Below, piece by piece: positions 11,537-23,520 of a stretch of 64,000 nucleotides of DNA. The notes beneath the pieces were generated by a model. The model ran no database searches. It worked only from the letters and a program-made list of their open reading frames with translations, and was not told the DNA's origin. The position numbers and the translations under genes are program-made. The DNA comes from Ampullaceana balthica (lineage: Eukaryota; Mollusca; Gastropoda; Lymnaeidae), in assembly GCA_944989445.1 (NCBI GenBank), contig CALYLW010000730.1, positions 130,110 through 194,109 of the forward strand, given 5' to 3'. Within the stretch, counting starts at the first letter, position 1; every line of letters starts with the position of its first letter.

Positions 11537-11544
11537 ATGTAGAC

Positions 11545-12410
11545 AGTTCCAAGAAACAACCTCTTAATGATTGGTGTAGCATGCTTATGTTAAACATTGT
11601 TAATAAATTTAAAAAAAATAAATTGTATAGATGTTTTAGACCAATAGTTCCTGAAGTTAAATTTATTGCAATAATAATACATGTAATACCATAATTACTA
11701 AATAGTTAAATTTTTGGAATTTGATTCTTTGGGTGATAGTTTTTTTAATTAATCTTTTTGAAAGCTTAAATATATATTTTTTTACTAAAGGATTTACCAA
11801 CAATAAATATAAAATACTAGAATGAAGGTGTGCTTGATTTTCCTTGTCCTTGTGCCTTAATTTACTAGAAATTACTTTTGTAAATCTTACTACACTGCTT
11901 GTTAATTAAGTAAACCAAAATAATTTTCTTGAACCCATCATAAAGAATTATAATTTATACTTTATATTTAAATAAATCAGTTACATCAGCAACAGATATT
12001 AAATAGCCACTAGCAGCAAATAATTAACCTTACAAATCATTGCTCAAAGTTTTTCATTAATTAAGATGCAGACAAATAAAGGAAATATTTTCTAGTTTAG
12101 TTCAATAAATATGATGCTGATAAATTAAGGAATTATAACACACTACAAATATTTCATAGTTTAGTTCAGCAAGAAAAAAATACAGTGGTTATGTCACCAG
12201 TCTCTTTTTTTTTGTAAAGAGTTGAGATAACCGATGATTGAGCCAGAGTACAATATGATTGTAATCATAAGTGAACTAATACTACTAATGAATTGTAATA
12301 TAAAAATTAGGAACTACTTTTTGAATTTGTAAGTTTGGTTCATGAATAATTAATTTAAAGCTTTTCCTAACCAATTTTAAAATATTTTTTTTTACTTGAC
12401 CATCTTTAAT
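11545..12410. other. AT-rich intergenic, nothing recognised
   Basis: No coding or repeat structure seen beyond A/T runs. Confidence 0.55.
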
Positions 12411-12918
12411 GAATGAAGCTCTAGGGATATAGTATTTGTAGTGGTAGTAGAATCATGAGGTTGAATGAATGAAGCTCTTGGGATATAGTATTTGTAGTGG
12501 TAGTAGAATCATGAGGTTGAATGTATGAAGCTCTAGGGATATAGTATTTGTAGTGGTAGTAGAATCATGAGGTTGAATGAATGAAGCTCTTGGGATATAG
12601 TATTTGTAGTGGTAGTAGAATCATGAGGTTGAATGAATGAAGCTCTTGGGATATAGTATTTGTAGTGGTAGTAGAATCATGAGGTTGAATGAATGAAGCT
12701 CTTGGGATATAGTATTTGTAGTGGTAGTAGAATCATGAGGTTGAATGAATGAAGCTCTTGGGATATAGTATTTGTAGTGGTAGTAGAATCATGAGGTTGA
12801 ATGAATGAAGCTCTTGGGATATAGTATTTGTAGTGGTAGTAGAATCATGAGGTTGAATGAATGAAGCTCTTGGGATATAGTATTTGTAGTGGTAGTAGAA
12901 TCATGAGGTTGAATGAAT
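12411..12918. repeat. Minisatellite, 56-bp unit, nine copies
   Basis: The word GAAGCTCT recurs every 56 bp from 12415 to 12863. Units are nearly identical; copies differ mainly by GCTCTAGG versus GCTCTTGG. Confidence 0.9.
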
Positions 12919-13410
12919 GGTTGCCAATGGCAACTTTTCTGCACACAACACATGGTATTTTATTTCAACCTGTGCAGGGTTTTGACATCATTATATAGGT
13001 ATATTATTGAATCAATTTAGCATAAGATCATTTTAAAGCCTAGATAAATATAAAAAATTGCATGTTAATAGGAATGACAATTAAATTTATTGCTGCATCA
13101 GGAAATTAGGTGATTAAAATTAAAAATTGAGATTTATGCTTTACATTAATAAAAATAACAGTGTAATGTACATTTACAAATTCTATGGAAGTGTAACACG
13201 TATAGATCTGTTTATGATGCAACACAATTTTAATTATTAATATATAAAAATAAATTATTTTGAATTTCTTTAAAAAAATTAATTCAGGATTACACTTGGG
13301 GTTGACTAAAAATTTAGGACAGAAGTGTAATTCAAGATGTGCACTGGACTGAAAATATCACCATTTGGTGATAAATAATATTTTTAAACAGACCATTGGC
13401 CATGGGGATC
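12919..13410. other. Intergenic, nothing recognised
   Basis: AT-rich sequence between two minisatellites with no supported feature. Confidence 0.5.
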
Positions 13411-13596
13411 GAGATAACTAACATTAGGTGGCCCTCTTTAGTGATGGAGATAACTAACATTAGGTGGCCCTCTTTAGTGATGGAGATAACTAACATTAGG
13501 TGGCCCTCTTTAGTCCTTGAGATAACCAACATTAGGTGGCCCTCTTTAGTGATGGAGATAACCAACATTAGCGGGCCCTCTTCAGTGCTTGAGATA
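13411..13596. repeat. Minisatellite, 36-bp unit, five copies
   Basis: GAGATAAC recurs at 13411, 13447, 13483, 13519 and 13555. The unit length is divisible by three, so reading frames stay open on both strands. These are not treated as genes. Confidence 0.85.
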
Positions 13597-13769
13597 TAAA
13601 TATAAGGGTCCGGCAAAATAATCAGTGGAAAAATGCTAGGGCGGTAAAAACGTCAATAGAGTTGGCAAGTAAACCGAGGTTCAATTAACTTGTTTCCAAT
13701 GTATTTTAAGAAGAAAAAAAACAGCGATTTTCCCAGAACCTAGAAGAGTCACTTTGATCCAATATTTCT

Positions 13770-14030
13770 GGGAGAATAGACAAACCAGGAAAATTAAAAC
13801 CCTAGTTATGTCTTTACAATGTGTGTTAAGGGCTGCTGTGAGCTACAAATGTAACTAGTGGAACCATAAGGTAAAGAAAAATTGATCTTTAAACAATAAG
13901 AAGAAGGGAGAATAGATAAACCAGGAAATTTAAACCCTAGTTATGGTTTCATTATAATATGTCTTTGTAAGCTATGACTGCAACCAGTGGAACAGTAAGC
14001 TAAAGAAGAATTGATCTTTAAACAATAAGC
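13770..14030. repeat. Diverged duplication, about 136 bp, two copies
   Basis: GGGAGAATAGA(C/T)AAACCAGG at 13770 and 13906, each ending TTGATCTTTAAACAATAAG. The copies differ by substitutions and small indels. Confidence 0.7.
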
Positions 14031-15938
14031 CGCCTTCAATCAGAGTAAGCAGCAAACTGTTCATTTCAAACTGTTTTAAAAAATTTTTTTGTTCAAATTT
14101 AGACAATACACAGATTTTAAAAATCAGCATATTTTATCATTTGGTCAAAACTCTTCTATTTATAAATTTCAGAACTTAACTAATTATTGTGATTAAAACC
14201 TATATTGTTTATATTAAATAAAAGAAATCTAAGAAGATGATTAAAATTTTTACCTAGTGTTAGTTATAGTTTGAATAACTTCTCAGAAATGAAAACAAAC
14301 TAGTCTACATACTTTTAAAAAAATGCCTTGCAAGGATTAAAAGAAACAGAAAAAAAAGAAAGAAAAAAGAGCAACAATGGAAATATTATTTAAAATTTTA
14401 ATACCTTAAGATTTTATTTTTAACTTAGGAGTATTTATGACAGTGTTTACAGAAATGACTGAACAAGGACTGCCACCTGGAGTGCTTCTTGAATATTGAC
14501 AATTTTTTACTGGTCTGAAATCTTGAGCCCAGCTAATCCTCTGCATTAGAAAATAACATTGATAAATATAAACAATATATTTTATTTCTCTTAATATCTT
14601 AATTTAAATTGTGGGCAAATGTTTTTTTAAATTCTAAAATGTATCTATAAATCTCTGCAATATCAATCAAATGCAGGAAGAAAAAAAAATTCCTTTCACT
14701 TGTTTGAGGTACCTATTAATAAATCTCATGGTCAAAATTCAGAAACAGCAAAGTTTAATTCAAAGATATTAAAGGGTAAAAGCGAGGGATTCCTTAAAAT
14801 TATTGGATTCATATGAAATTATAATCTCATGGTAAATGCAAGTCAATTTGATTATATCATGACAAGTTCTCAATAATCAATTATTATAAATTGTATCTTA
14901 CCTCCCCCTTCCCCCAACCAGGTAAAGGGGAAACCTTGAAGAGGTTTCGGACAATGACCTGTTCATTAAACTAGCCATCTTAGGCTCTGAACTAGCAGGT
15001 TCCATGGCGCACCCTGTTACTGAAAACAGTCATTAAAATGTTATTCAGATAAAATAAAAATATTAAAAATGTCAAGTTGCAAAGAAAATAAGAAATGAGA
15101 CATTTGTTGGTATTTCTTCAGTAAAATGTATCAGCAATTTATTAGCCTCATTTTTCAGGTAGCTGAGCCACACGTCTATCTTTACTTTGACTTACATGGT
15201 CTTGCCCTCCCCACTCCAACCAGGTGTAATGAAGGATTATGAAATGCAGGAGCTTCTTCTATTCTACTACTGTAGACAGGAGCTGATATACAGGCTGCTG
15301 CTGCAGGGGTTATTGGTAGACGAGAAGGTTTTAGGTCTCTTCTTTCATGTTTACGATGATGGTAACTGCAGTAATGAATATATTAATCAGGCATGTTTAG
15401 AAATAACTGCAAAGTATTTTAAATCTTATTTTAGATGAAAACCTATGTATTAATTTTTTTTAAACTGTATTTCTTTCAGAAGACTACAACATAATTTTAA
15501 AAAAACTTTTGAGTCTGTTATTAGTTATAACATTCATACATAAAGTAAAGGACAACAAAAAAGTTAAAAATAGAAATGTAAAATATGATGCTTTCAGATA
15601 CAACATGTTTTTTAAAATAATTACTGATAACAAGATTTAACATTCCAATACATGTTTTGTTCATATATGTTCATTCTAAGCCTTATAAATGTAAAAATCC
15701 TGGCATTAGACATGCTATTTAATTGAACTCATTGTAATGTGATTACAAATTGTTTAAAATTGGTTAATTAAAAAATATTTACTTTAGAAACAAATGTATT
15801 AAAATTACTGACTATGAAGTAATTATTGGACATGTAACTGTAATACAATGTCCTCAGTATATTAGCTTTCCACACATAACAGAGAAAAGAAATAGTGTTA
15901 ATAAATAATTGGAATATCATTAATTAATGCTCACTTAC
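14031..15938 (-). other. Possible 3' end of the GTSF1-like gene; otherwise no feature
   Basis: On the minus strand, an open stretch near 14930-15020 begins after acceptor TGTTTTCAG and reads MEPASSEPKMASLMNRS. Another near 14400-14560 follows TAATGCAG and reads SWAQDFRPVKNCQYSR. Either could be terminal exons of the GTSF1-like gene, but phases do not all agree with exon D, so no join is claimed. Transcript data would settle it. The plus-strand frame at 15187-15438 shows no family resemblance. Confidence 0.3.
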
Positions 15939-15987
15939 TTTTTTGACCCATCTGTTGCAAAAGCTGAAAAGCTTTCAAAATTCCTTT
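15939..15987 (-). CDS. GTSF1: GTSF1-like exon D (tentative)
   Basis: A 49-nt exon with acceptor TTGTCACAG|AAAGG and donor TCAAAAAA|GTAAGT. It fits the phase of exon C and encodes ERNFESFSAFATDGSK. It has no family motif, so its inclusion is uncertain. Confidence 0.45.
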
Positions 15988-17562
15988 CTGTGACAATGAG
16001 CAAAGAAATGGTAAGTTATGACATTGATAGAACAAAAGATTTCATTTTTAAAAACTTTTAAAACGGAATGGATTAGCACCCAAACATATTTTTTTTTACT
16101 TTTTCAAAACTTGTTGAAGAACCTAATATTAACATAACTTTTCCTTTTCTAAAGTGACTAACCGCTGATTCACATATTACATTTGAAATCTACTTTGGAG
16201 TTGATATAATTGTAAAATGATGCCTGCCTAAAATATTTATTGACTTTTGTCTTGAAATGAATAGGTAAAATGTTTTAAAATTTCCTCAGTACAAAAGTAC
16301 CACAAATTACCTCAGTCCTAATCTTCTTCAGCACAGTATTACCACAACTTACCTGAATCCCAATCTTCCTCAGTTTCCTGTGGTAGTAAATCTCGAGAAG
16401 GTGGCAGTTCTGTATAACCCTTCAGCACTTTCACATCAGAGTTCTTTAAAGCTTCCTTCATCACAGCTGGGGCATGCATTTATATACAAATTAATTAACA
16501 GCTTTAACTGATTATCATTGCAAGATTTTAACCACACTTTATTATACAACACCCTTGTTAAGATACCTTATAATTACAACTTAATTTATAACGGATTCAT
16601 GCAGAATCTAGCATTCAATATATTTTTAATGTTCTCATTAGAGAGTTTAACTGATTTCTAAAAATTAACATTCAAATCTTTTAAAAAAGAATATAAAAAT
16701 CAATTTTCTGAAAATTTTAAAAAAAAACAACAACCTGCGAATATTCAAATATACATCAGGATTTTTTAACTCAATCTGTCTCTATTTCATGGTATTTATC
16801 TCAAAGAAAAATAATGTCCTCTTCTCATCAAAGCAAGCAAAAATCAGCAAAATGGTATGAGGAAGAGCTGGTTAATGATAAATATTATATTTCCTAACAT
16901 AGCTTTCTCAATCAATGTTTTCAAAAAATCTCTAAATTTGTTCTAACGTGCAATTAAAAATAAATAATTTTAAATCAGTTAAAATAAGAAAATGATGAGA
17001 AAACATACAAAAACAGTTATCTCTCTCTATAATGTCTTTATGAGAAAACTTACAAAAACAGATATCTCTCTCTATAATGTCTTTATCAGGGCAGTTCAAC
17101 ATGTGATATTTTAGCTCTGGCTTCTGCACTTCATGAAAGCCATTAAATGGACAGACTACCATTTCCATAAATGGAAAATTCTGAAATAAAATTCTTGGTT
17201 TGTAGAATCAATTACTGCACAAAAGGTTTGAAAGAAATTTCACCATTCTCTATTTTTAAAGTAATTTATTATTGATTTTTTTTTAAAGTGGTTTTATTGA
17301 TATGTTATTTTACTCCTAATTTTTGGGAAATAAATTTATGAGAGACATACCAAAACTTAGCAATGAATAAATTGTCATTACATTGAAATATAACATTTAT
17401 ATTGCCATAATATAAATGTCATTTATCTCACATTACAGAGCTTAATTACAATCTCACCTTTCGACATTTAAAAAGATGATATGGCATCCTAAGGGGTGAA
17501 ATCATATGACTTGAATCATATGGGCATTCAATAAGACGTAACTTATTGTGATTTAATGTCAT
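15939..17562 (-). CDS. GTSF1: GTSF1-like double CHHC zinc-finger protein (partial model)
   Basis: Minus-strand exons 17562-17458, 17180-17054, 16466-16353 and probably 15987-15939 join in phase; the 3' end is unresolved. Two U11-48K-type CHHC fingers have the exact family spacing C-x5-H-x9-H-x3-C: C13/H19/H29/C33 (in CPYDSSHM...PYHLFKC) and C45/H51/H61/C65 (in CPFNGFHEV...KYHMLNC). Downstream is an acidic ETEEDWD segment like the DEDWD of vertebrate GTSF1, the tryptophan-containing region used for Piwi binding. Known GTSF1/Asterix proteins are small partners of Piwi proteins that promote piRNA-guided silencing; that role is carried over here by homology. Two of its splice donors sit in local tandem duplications. 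Confidence 0.8.
16297..16394 (-). repeat. Diverged 42-bp duplication across the exon C donor
   Basis: The donor region GAGGAAGATTGGGATTCAG|GT has a diverged downstream copy GAAGAAGATTAGGACTGAG|GT 42 bp away (GT at 16309-16310). Using the distal site would read through an in-frame TAA. Confidence 0.65.
16353..16466 (-). CDS. GTSF1: GTSF1-like exon C
   Basis: Acceptor GCCCCAG|CTGTG, donor GATTCAG|GTAAGT. Encodes VMKEALKNSDVKVLK...ETEEDWDS, including the acidic tryptophan motif of the family. Confidence 0.7.
16995..17084 (-). repeat. 45-bp tandem duplication across the exon B donor
   Basis: Minus-strand copies 17084-17040 and 17039-16995 both start AAAGACATTATAGAGAGAGA and both contain a donor after TGTTTTT (GTAAGT in the proximal copy, GTATGT in the distal). 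Confidence 0.85.
17054..17180 (-). CDS. GTSF1: GTSF1-like exon B
   Basis: Acceptor TTATTTCAG|AATTTT, donor TGTTTTT|GTAAGT. Encodes CHHC finger 2 and KDIIERDICF. A 45-bp duplication provides a second donor (GTATGT, exon end 17009) that would add 15 residues in frame. Confidence 0.8.
17458..17562 (-). CDS. GTSF1: GTSF1-like exon A
   Basis: 35 codons from ATG (AAAAAATGA context) to donor CGAAAG|GTGAGA, encoding CHHC finger 1. Ends in phase 0. Confidence 0.8.
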
Positions 17563-17741
17563 TTTTTCCTTAAAACAATGACTAGGGAGTGGCTACCTAT
17601 GAGCAAAAAAAAACATGAATAAATAAGTTTTTAAGTGCATTTCTTCTTTTAAATCAAAAGTAAAGAAAAAGGTCGCATTCAACCATAACCCTTTGAATCC
17701 TGGGTTGTTCCCCCATAAATCCCAATTCCTTTGGTCAGTTT

Positions 17742-18007
17742 AAGGGGCGCGGTGGTTGAGCGGCAGCGTGCGCGGAAGGCGTACCGAGAGTCACGGGTTC
17801 AAGTCTCGGTGAAGGCTGGGTCTTGTTCTCATGGCTAAGGGCGTCCCTGAGTCCACCTAGCTCCTATTGGGTACCCGACATCAGTTGGGGAAATAAAGGT
17901 GGCTGGGCATTGTGCTAGCCACACAATCCCCTCGTATGCCATGGCTATAAAAACTTGTGAACCCTGCTTCACTTGCCCCATAGGCCAGCATGGTCTGAAA
18001 GGAGAAC
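17742..18007 (+). mobile_element. tRNA-derived SINE with 11-bp target duplication
   Basis: Head GGGGCGCGGTGGTTGAGCGG resembles a tRNA A box region, and GGGTTCAAGTCTC is a B box. The body continues through GGGCGTCCCTGAGTCC. TTGGTCAGTTT flanks it exactly at 17731-17741 and 18008-18018. Confidence 0.85.
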
Positions 18008-18018
18008 TTGGTCAGTTT

Positions 18019-18592
18019 GGTTTCCTAGACAGTGTACTAAAACTCATTTATTGGTCTGGATTTTACCACAAAGGCTGATAAAACAGAATATTAGGTTCAA
18101 AGTTTTAAACTAATACTAATGTATTTGATTTATAAGAAATTTCACAGCTGCAAAAATGTTAAATCATACACAATAGGATACAATAATTGAGTTGATGTTT
18201 CCAAAGTTTTCTAATATTATTTCCTTAACTTTAAACTTAAGTCTTTAACTTTAAACTTCAGTATGAGTATGAGTAGTATGATTATGACACTCACACTGTC
18301 ACTGTCCATAAACTTTCATAAAGTTAACTTTAATAAAGTAAAGTTAAAGTTTAAAGTTAGTCTTAGACTTAGTCTTATTTTATTGTCACCAGTGTGTGCC
18401 CCTTTTGTGACAGACTGGTACTACTGGTAGCCATACTGTCGAGGCAATAATGACAGGGGCCTTAGGGCCCTAACCCTAACAATTGCTGGGAGGCAAATCC
18501 TCTCACTCTCATCATTAACCTAGCCAATCTCTTGCCTGACTGATTTGAAGACAAACTGCTGGCTGTTGCTGACATTAAAATTAAGGCCGGCA
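18019..18592. other. Intergenic with imperfect AAAGTT inverted repeats
   Basis: Between 18225 and 18375, CTTTAACTTTAAACTT on one side faces AAGTTAAAGTTTAAAG on the other, an imperfect palindrome of simple character. Nothing else recognised. Confidence 0.45.
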
Positions 18593-19188
18593 CTACGTAC
18601 ACCGTGGCGGTGGACCTAGCTATAGGCATGCGTACACCGCGGCGGTTTTCCTAGCCAAAATACAAGCTTTGGACTGGAAACACAGCGGCGGTGAACCTAG
18701 CCAAAGCATTGTTTCAGGGCTAGGTACACCGCGATTAGAAATAGATATTACATAAAAGTTAATAGAAAATGATACCTTACCCGTAATTAAGCAAAGATGT
18801 GAATAAAATTACGCATTAGCTAAAAAGTATAAGTTATTTGGCAATCTTTCTGTATTTACTGGTTTAAATTTAAGTGTGCTTAGTTGCTAAGGCTAAACTA
18901 AAAGCTATGATTTTGTAACCGGGCTATCACTTATCAGCAATACCAGTAATAATTTCATATTTTGTTAGAGTTAGGTCCTTTATAGGGATAAGACAGTTTT
19001 ATTGATATTGAATAATACTACAACACCTGGCCTAGTTTATTGAATTTTTAAGTATAAGGTAAACATTTGAATATTATGTAATTGTTTATATCTTTGAATG
19101 AATACACATTTTAAAAATAAAAATTGAAATTAATTTTCCTTTTCTTTTGATGTGTTTGGGGGGGGGGAGGTATTTACCTATATCATTA

Positions 19189-20661
19189 CAGTCGAACCCA
19201 CTTACCTCGAGCTCGGTTAGCTCGACCACCCCACTAACTCGACGTTTTTTATTGGAACCGCCAAATTTTCTCTTTGTCTTTGCATTTTTTCATCGGCTAA
19301 TTCGATTTTTCTAAGTCGCCGAAACCTACTACCTCGAGCACAAAAGAGGGCCAAATTTGCAACTTAACGTTGGTTTACCTCGATCCTCGTCGGTTGGCCT
19401 AGCAATGCACTCTGCATTTTTAGTTCAAAACAGTGTTGACATCTCGCTTTCTTCGAGACTTCCGGCTATTGTATGATTCTACGAGATTTCAATAAAAATT
19501 ACTGGATGTTTTACTGAATTATTAGTTCGATGTGTATCCATGGAGTATGTATTCACCCGAGGTACTGGACAATCACGTTATCGGTCTTTAATCGTCATTA
19601 TTTCGCAGTGCATGTTATATTATTATTAAACTTAAATTCATTTTCTGATGTATTAATCATTTTATTCTTTAAGATAAATGAATATCTTTAGAAATGACAA
19701 TAAAGGTTTGTATCGAGAATCGACGGTGGTTTTTATTTAATCAAATAAAAAAATTATTATTCTTTTAAAAGTTTGTTGTTGCTTTGTTACCAGTAAGATA
19801 CGTGACTGTGACTAACACGCGCGTGACGATGAAATAAAATCATTTCTGATAAGGAATGATTTTTAAAAAATTTCGCTTAGACTTAGGTAGTTGCCGGCCG
19901 AGGTCTAACACACAGCCCACAGCGTGCTGTGATCAACGGTCAAGGCCACAATAGTTTTATTTATATTAGAAGTTTGATTGACTGAGGAAATTCGAGAGCG
20001 TTCTGATAGTAACAGATATCCTGCACGTCAAAAGCATTAAACTTAAAATCACCATATTGATATGTTTATTATTTATTTTTTTTATTCACTGATTCGACGG
20101 GCATTACAAACGCTTGACACGCGCCATGGGACGAGGCGAGGCGAAAACTTTGACATTTTAACGCATGCACAGACAATTATAAACTGGTAACTTTTTTTTT
20201 ATTAAATGGAATCGAAACATACCACAGAGACGTAATCAAAGTCCTTTACTTCGGCATAAATATATATATAAAAATAATATATATATATATATATATAAAA
20301 CTCCCGATTAGTGTCATAACTTTTCCCGACTTTCAAGGCAGAGAATTATTTTTAAAGAATTCCCGACTTTTTCCCGTTTTCCTGAGTGGGAACCATGGTT
20401 ATATTTAAATTTTAAACGGCCCTTAAAAACGAACGGTCATTACAACCTTAGGAAACAGTGAAGAAATATTAGGGTTCCGATACGATTCTGATTAATCGTC
20501 CCATCACTAATTAACGCTAACTAATTAATCACGTACATAAAGAAATTTCAAGCACATGTTAATATTTTGCCACCATATTGGTTTTCGTTTTAACTCGATC
20601 ATCGGTTATGTCGACGCCATTTTTCATACCCCAAAACCGTTGACTTAACCGGTTTCGACTG
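19189..20661 (+). mobile_element. TA-flanked non-autonomous DNA transposon, copy 2
   Basis: Same element as 69-1531, same orientation, 1,473 bp, with TA at 19187-19188 and 20662-20663. Contains a longer AT dinucleotide run near 20265-20300 than copy 1. No coding frame. Confidence 0.8.
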
Positions 20662-20663
20662 TA

Positions 20664-21433
20664 TAATGGGGGAGGGGTCGGGTGGAAAACAACGTGTTCT
20701 CAACTAAAGTTAGCTAATTGATGAGACAAACAGATACTCTAATACTAATACAATCCTTTTGTTAAACATAGGGGTCATACTCATAGCGATTGTGATAGAA
20801 ACACCTTTCCGTAGCCGTATGCAAGAACAAAATCATACAGATTCTCTTTCCTGTCTCGAATTTGGGTATGGAATGGGTCGCCTAAACTATCTACGAAAAC
20901 CAACATACAATCATTTTTTTTTAAATTTAAAACTCTAACAAAAATGAAATACTTAAAATAAATCCATTAAATATTAAAGCATGCATGGGCATAAGACTGT
21001 GTAGAAAGTAGAAATAGAAGGAGAGTCTGTAACACAAAAGATAAGACAGGTTTGGGGGGGGGGTGAATGCTTCATTGATACTTGGATTCGCACGTAGTAT
21101 AAAACACTTTTTGCGAGCACCCTCATTGTGGTTTTAAAATTAAAATAATAAAAATTAAATAAAAAAATTATTCCATCACAGAGATTCGAACTCGACACCA
21201 CCAACGTAACCGCTAATTCACTGAGCTTTACCATTCGTCTGGAACTTATATGTTGGTTTTTAAAACTTATAACTAATTATCCTGGAATGGTGACCAAAAT
21301 AGTTTTCTTAAACATTCAGTAATTTCAGTAATCATTAAAAATTGCATGGATACATTGATTATTTAAGGTCTACTGTTTATTTGCATAGGGATTACACACT
21401 TTTAGCCTAAATATAGTGAAATAGTCTCATTTT
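20664..21433. other. Remainder of the CCGCGG-ended element, with a possible second SINE family
   Basis: No gene. On the minus strand near 21240-21170, AAAGCTCAGTGAATTAGCGG and GAGTTCGAATCTC resemble tRNA-type A and B boxes, so a SINE of a different family may start here. Confidence 0.4.
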
Positions 21434-22592
21434 TTAGCCGCGGTGTACCTAGGCCAAAGCCAATGGTTTAGCTAGGTACACCGCGGCGGTGTATACTGTA
21501 AGCAGGCCAAGGACGATGGTTTAGCTGGGTTTACCGCCGCGGTGTCCGTAGACACTTCGTAAAATTAAACATTCTCTGATTTTCTATACTTCTTAGCTTA
21601 AATTTTTAAAAAAGTCTTCACATTTTTCTCAAAATTTATATTTTATGTTTCTAGTCGTCACATTTATTTTCAGTCAATAAGCTGTAACTTTTAATAGCCT
21701 AGTCTTTAAACTTAAAATTTACGCGTCCTTAGTTTTCATGCTTGGTCGCCATCTTAGCCATCTAGTTCCCGTGACTCTAAAAAAACAATTATACTATGCC
21801 TATCATGAGTATCATGGCACTATCGTCATGGCCTATGCCATTGAAATTATAAATTTATTATTGGGGCCGTCCATAAATGACGTCACGCACCTGTCACACT
21901 TTTGTGACGATGCGTGACGAGGGGGAGGAAGGGGGGTTGAAGAAATGTGACGTCACATCAAAAGGGTAACTTTAAATACAACTTCCGCTGAAATATTTGG
22001 TCGGTTATAATTTATTTAATGACTTTTTCTTTTCTTTTTTTTTCTTTTTTTAAAATCAGTGCTTCTCTCAATGTGCCGGTCGGTAGGCCATCAGACGCTG
22101 GTTGGCGTAAGCTATCAAGACACCAAAATTAAATCTAATTATAATCCTTAAGTTTGAGAATCCACAAGTTAACATATGAAATTGTTACACTGCGTTGTTT
22201 GATCTTGACACCAAAGCATTTGTGATGTAACCGCTGCTCCGTTTGGTTCTCTCATGGCAAGAGTCGTCGATTTTTTTGCCAAAATATACAAGTTTATGTG
22301 TGCGTTACAACCCCCAGACTCTAGGTCCTGCTCACATGACTTGGGGATTTGGGGCAGCGTCGTTAGCCAATGCTATTGGTGAGTTTTACAAGCATGACAA
22401 GTGTCTAAAAATTATCTGAATATTATTATTTGCATATATTTTCAGTCAAAACCACACGGAATATCCTTTTTCTTTAAGAGGGGAGGGGGGGAGGGAATCT
22501 ATTTGATAAAATTATAAAACGTTTTAAGTTTGATATAATTGTTCTATTGGTTTTTGGTCAAACGCCCCTGACCATTCTCTAGTCTTCTAGAT

Positions 22593-22776
22593 CAGTGCTT
22601 CTCAAAGTGGTGGTCCGCGGACCGGTGCCGGTCCGTGGGTCATCCTCTGCCGGTCCACAGATATTCTAAAAAAAGGACCGAAAAAATTGTCAGTGCAGGG
22701 AAAATAGTGCACCGGTCCCTGGTGCAATGGAGAAAATTCCTGCTGGTCCGCCATACTAAGAATTTGAGAAGCACTG
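22593..22776. mobile_element. hAT-type MITE, 184 bp
   Basis: Begins CAGTGCTTCTCAAA and ends TTTGAGAAGCACTG, exact 14-bp inverted repeats, flanked by exact TTCTAGAT at 22585-22592 and 22777-22784. The interior is rich in GGTCCG and CGGACC words. Confidence 0.9.
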
Positions 22777-23520
22777 TTCTAGATATAATTGTAAATGAGC
22801 CCATTTAAAATTAGTCAACTATTCATTAACTTTATTGAATGCATCAAATTCTTGACATCGCAATTCGAGAGGAGCACAAAACAACTTTTCTTCTTAGCTC
22901 AGTTTTTAAAGCATTAATTTTAAATATCACAGAAAGGATACTTGATACAGACAAGTCATGTGGATTAAGATTATTGTCAATCGTGTCAATTTAAATGAAA
23001 GTAGGGTAGATTTAGGTGTCTTCGTATAGTACGTAGGTAAGAAATCTACATAGTTGTCAAATTTTAAAAAAATGCATTTTCTGGAGGGAACCGGTTCAAT
23101 AATGGGCATATGTTCCAAGCGTACACGTATACATGACGGATTTTAATATATCTAGTGGATTGTAGTGGATGTGTTATGTCCCAAATGAGTCTGCATTACC
23201 CCCAAGAATTCCCTTTTGACCCCAGATGAGGTTATTTACCTCTGTTTGCCGACCTCTTTCTTACGGGATGCCCGTCAGTCAATTGAGGGATTTTAAAAAA
23301 ATACATTTTAAAAATGTTATTTTTAAATAATTTTTTTTCTAAACAAAGACGTTAACCGTGATGATTAATAGTCAATGTTTAATTTGTATGCATTAAAATA
23401 AAATATAATTTAAGTCCGTTTTCTGAAGGCCAGATAAACGTTTTTTACAAATGCTTCACGCGGGTTACAATATTACAAAATGTAGATCTTCAATAAATAA
23501 ATACTTAAATGACAACAAAA

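Larger units (their letters stand above)
18593..21551. mobile_element. Putative TIR element with CCGCGG-rich repeated ends
   Basis: The left end (18593-18735) and, inverted, the right end (21434-21551) each hold several copies of a unit like ACACCGCGGCGGT...CCTAGC(C/T)AAA. The outermost bases match as CTACG(T/G)ACACCG(T/C)GG. No target duplication was found, so exact ends are uncertain. The TA element at 19189-20661 lies inside and would be a later insertion. Confidence 0.5.

Noticed and set aside
13332..13616. Repetitive frames on both strands
   Set aside because: Five copies of a 36-bp repeat; no other coding evidence.
15187..15438. Plus-strand 83-codon frame
   Set aside because: No family resemblance or splice context, and it lies opposite the likely 3' part of the GTSF1-like gene.
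17742..17820. Possible genuine tRNA gene
   Set aside because: A and B box words are present, but the sequence continues into a SINE body with an 11-bp target duplication, and no complete cloverleaf was found.
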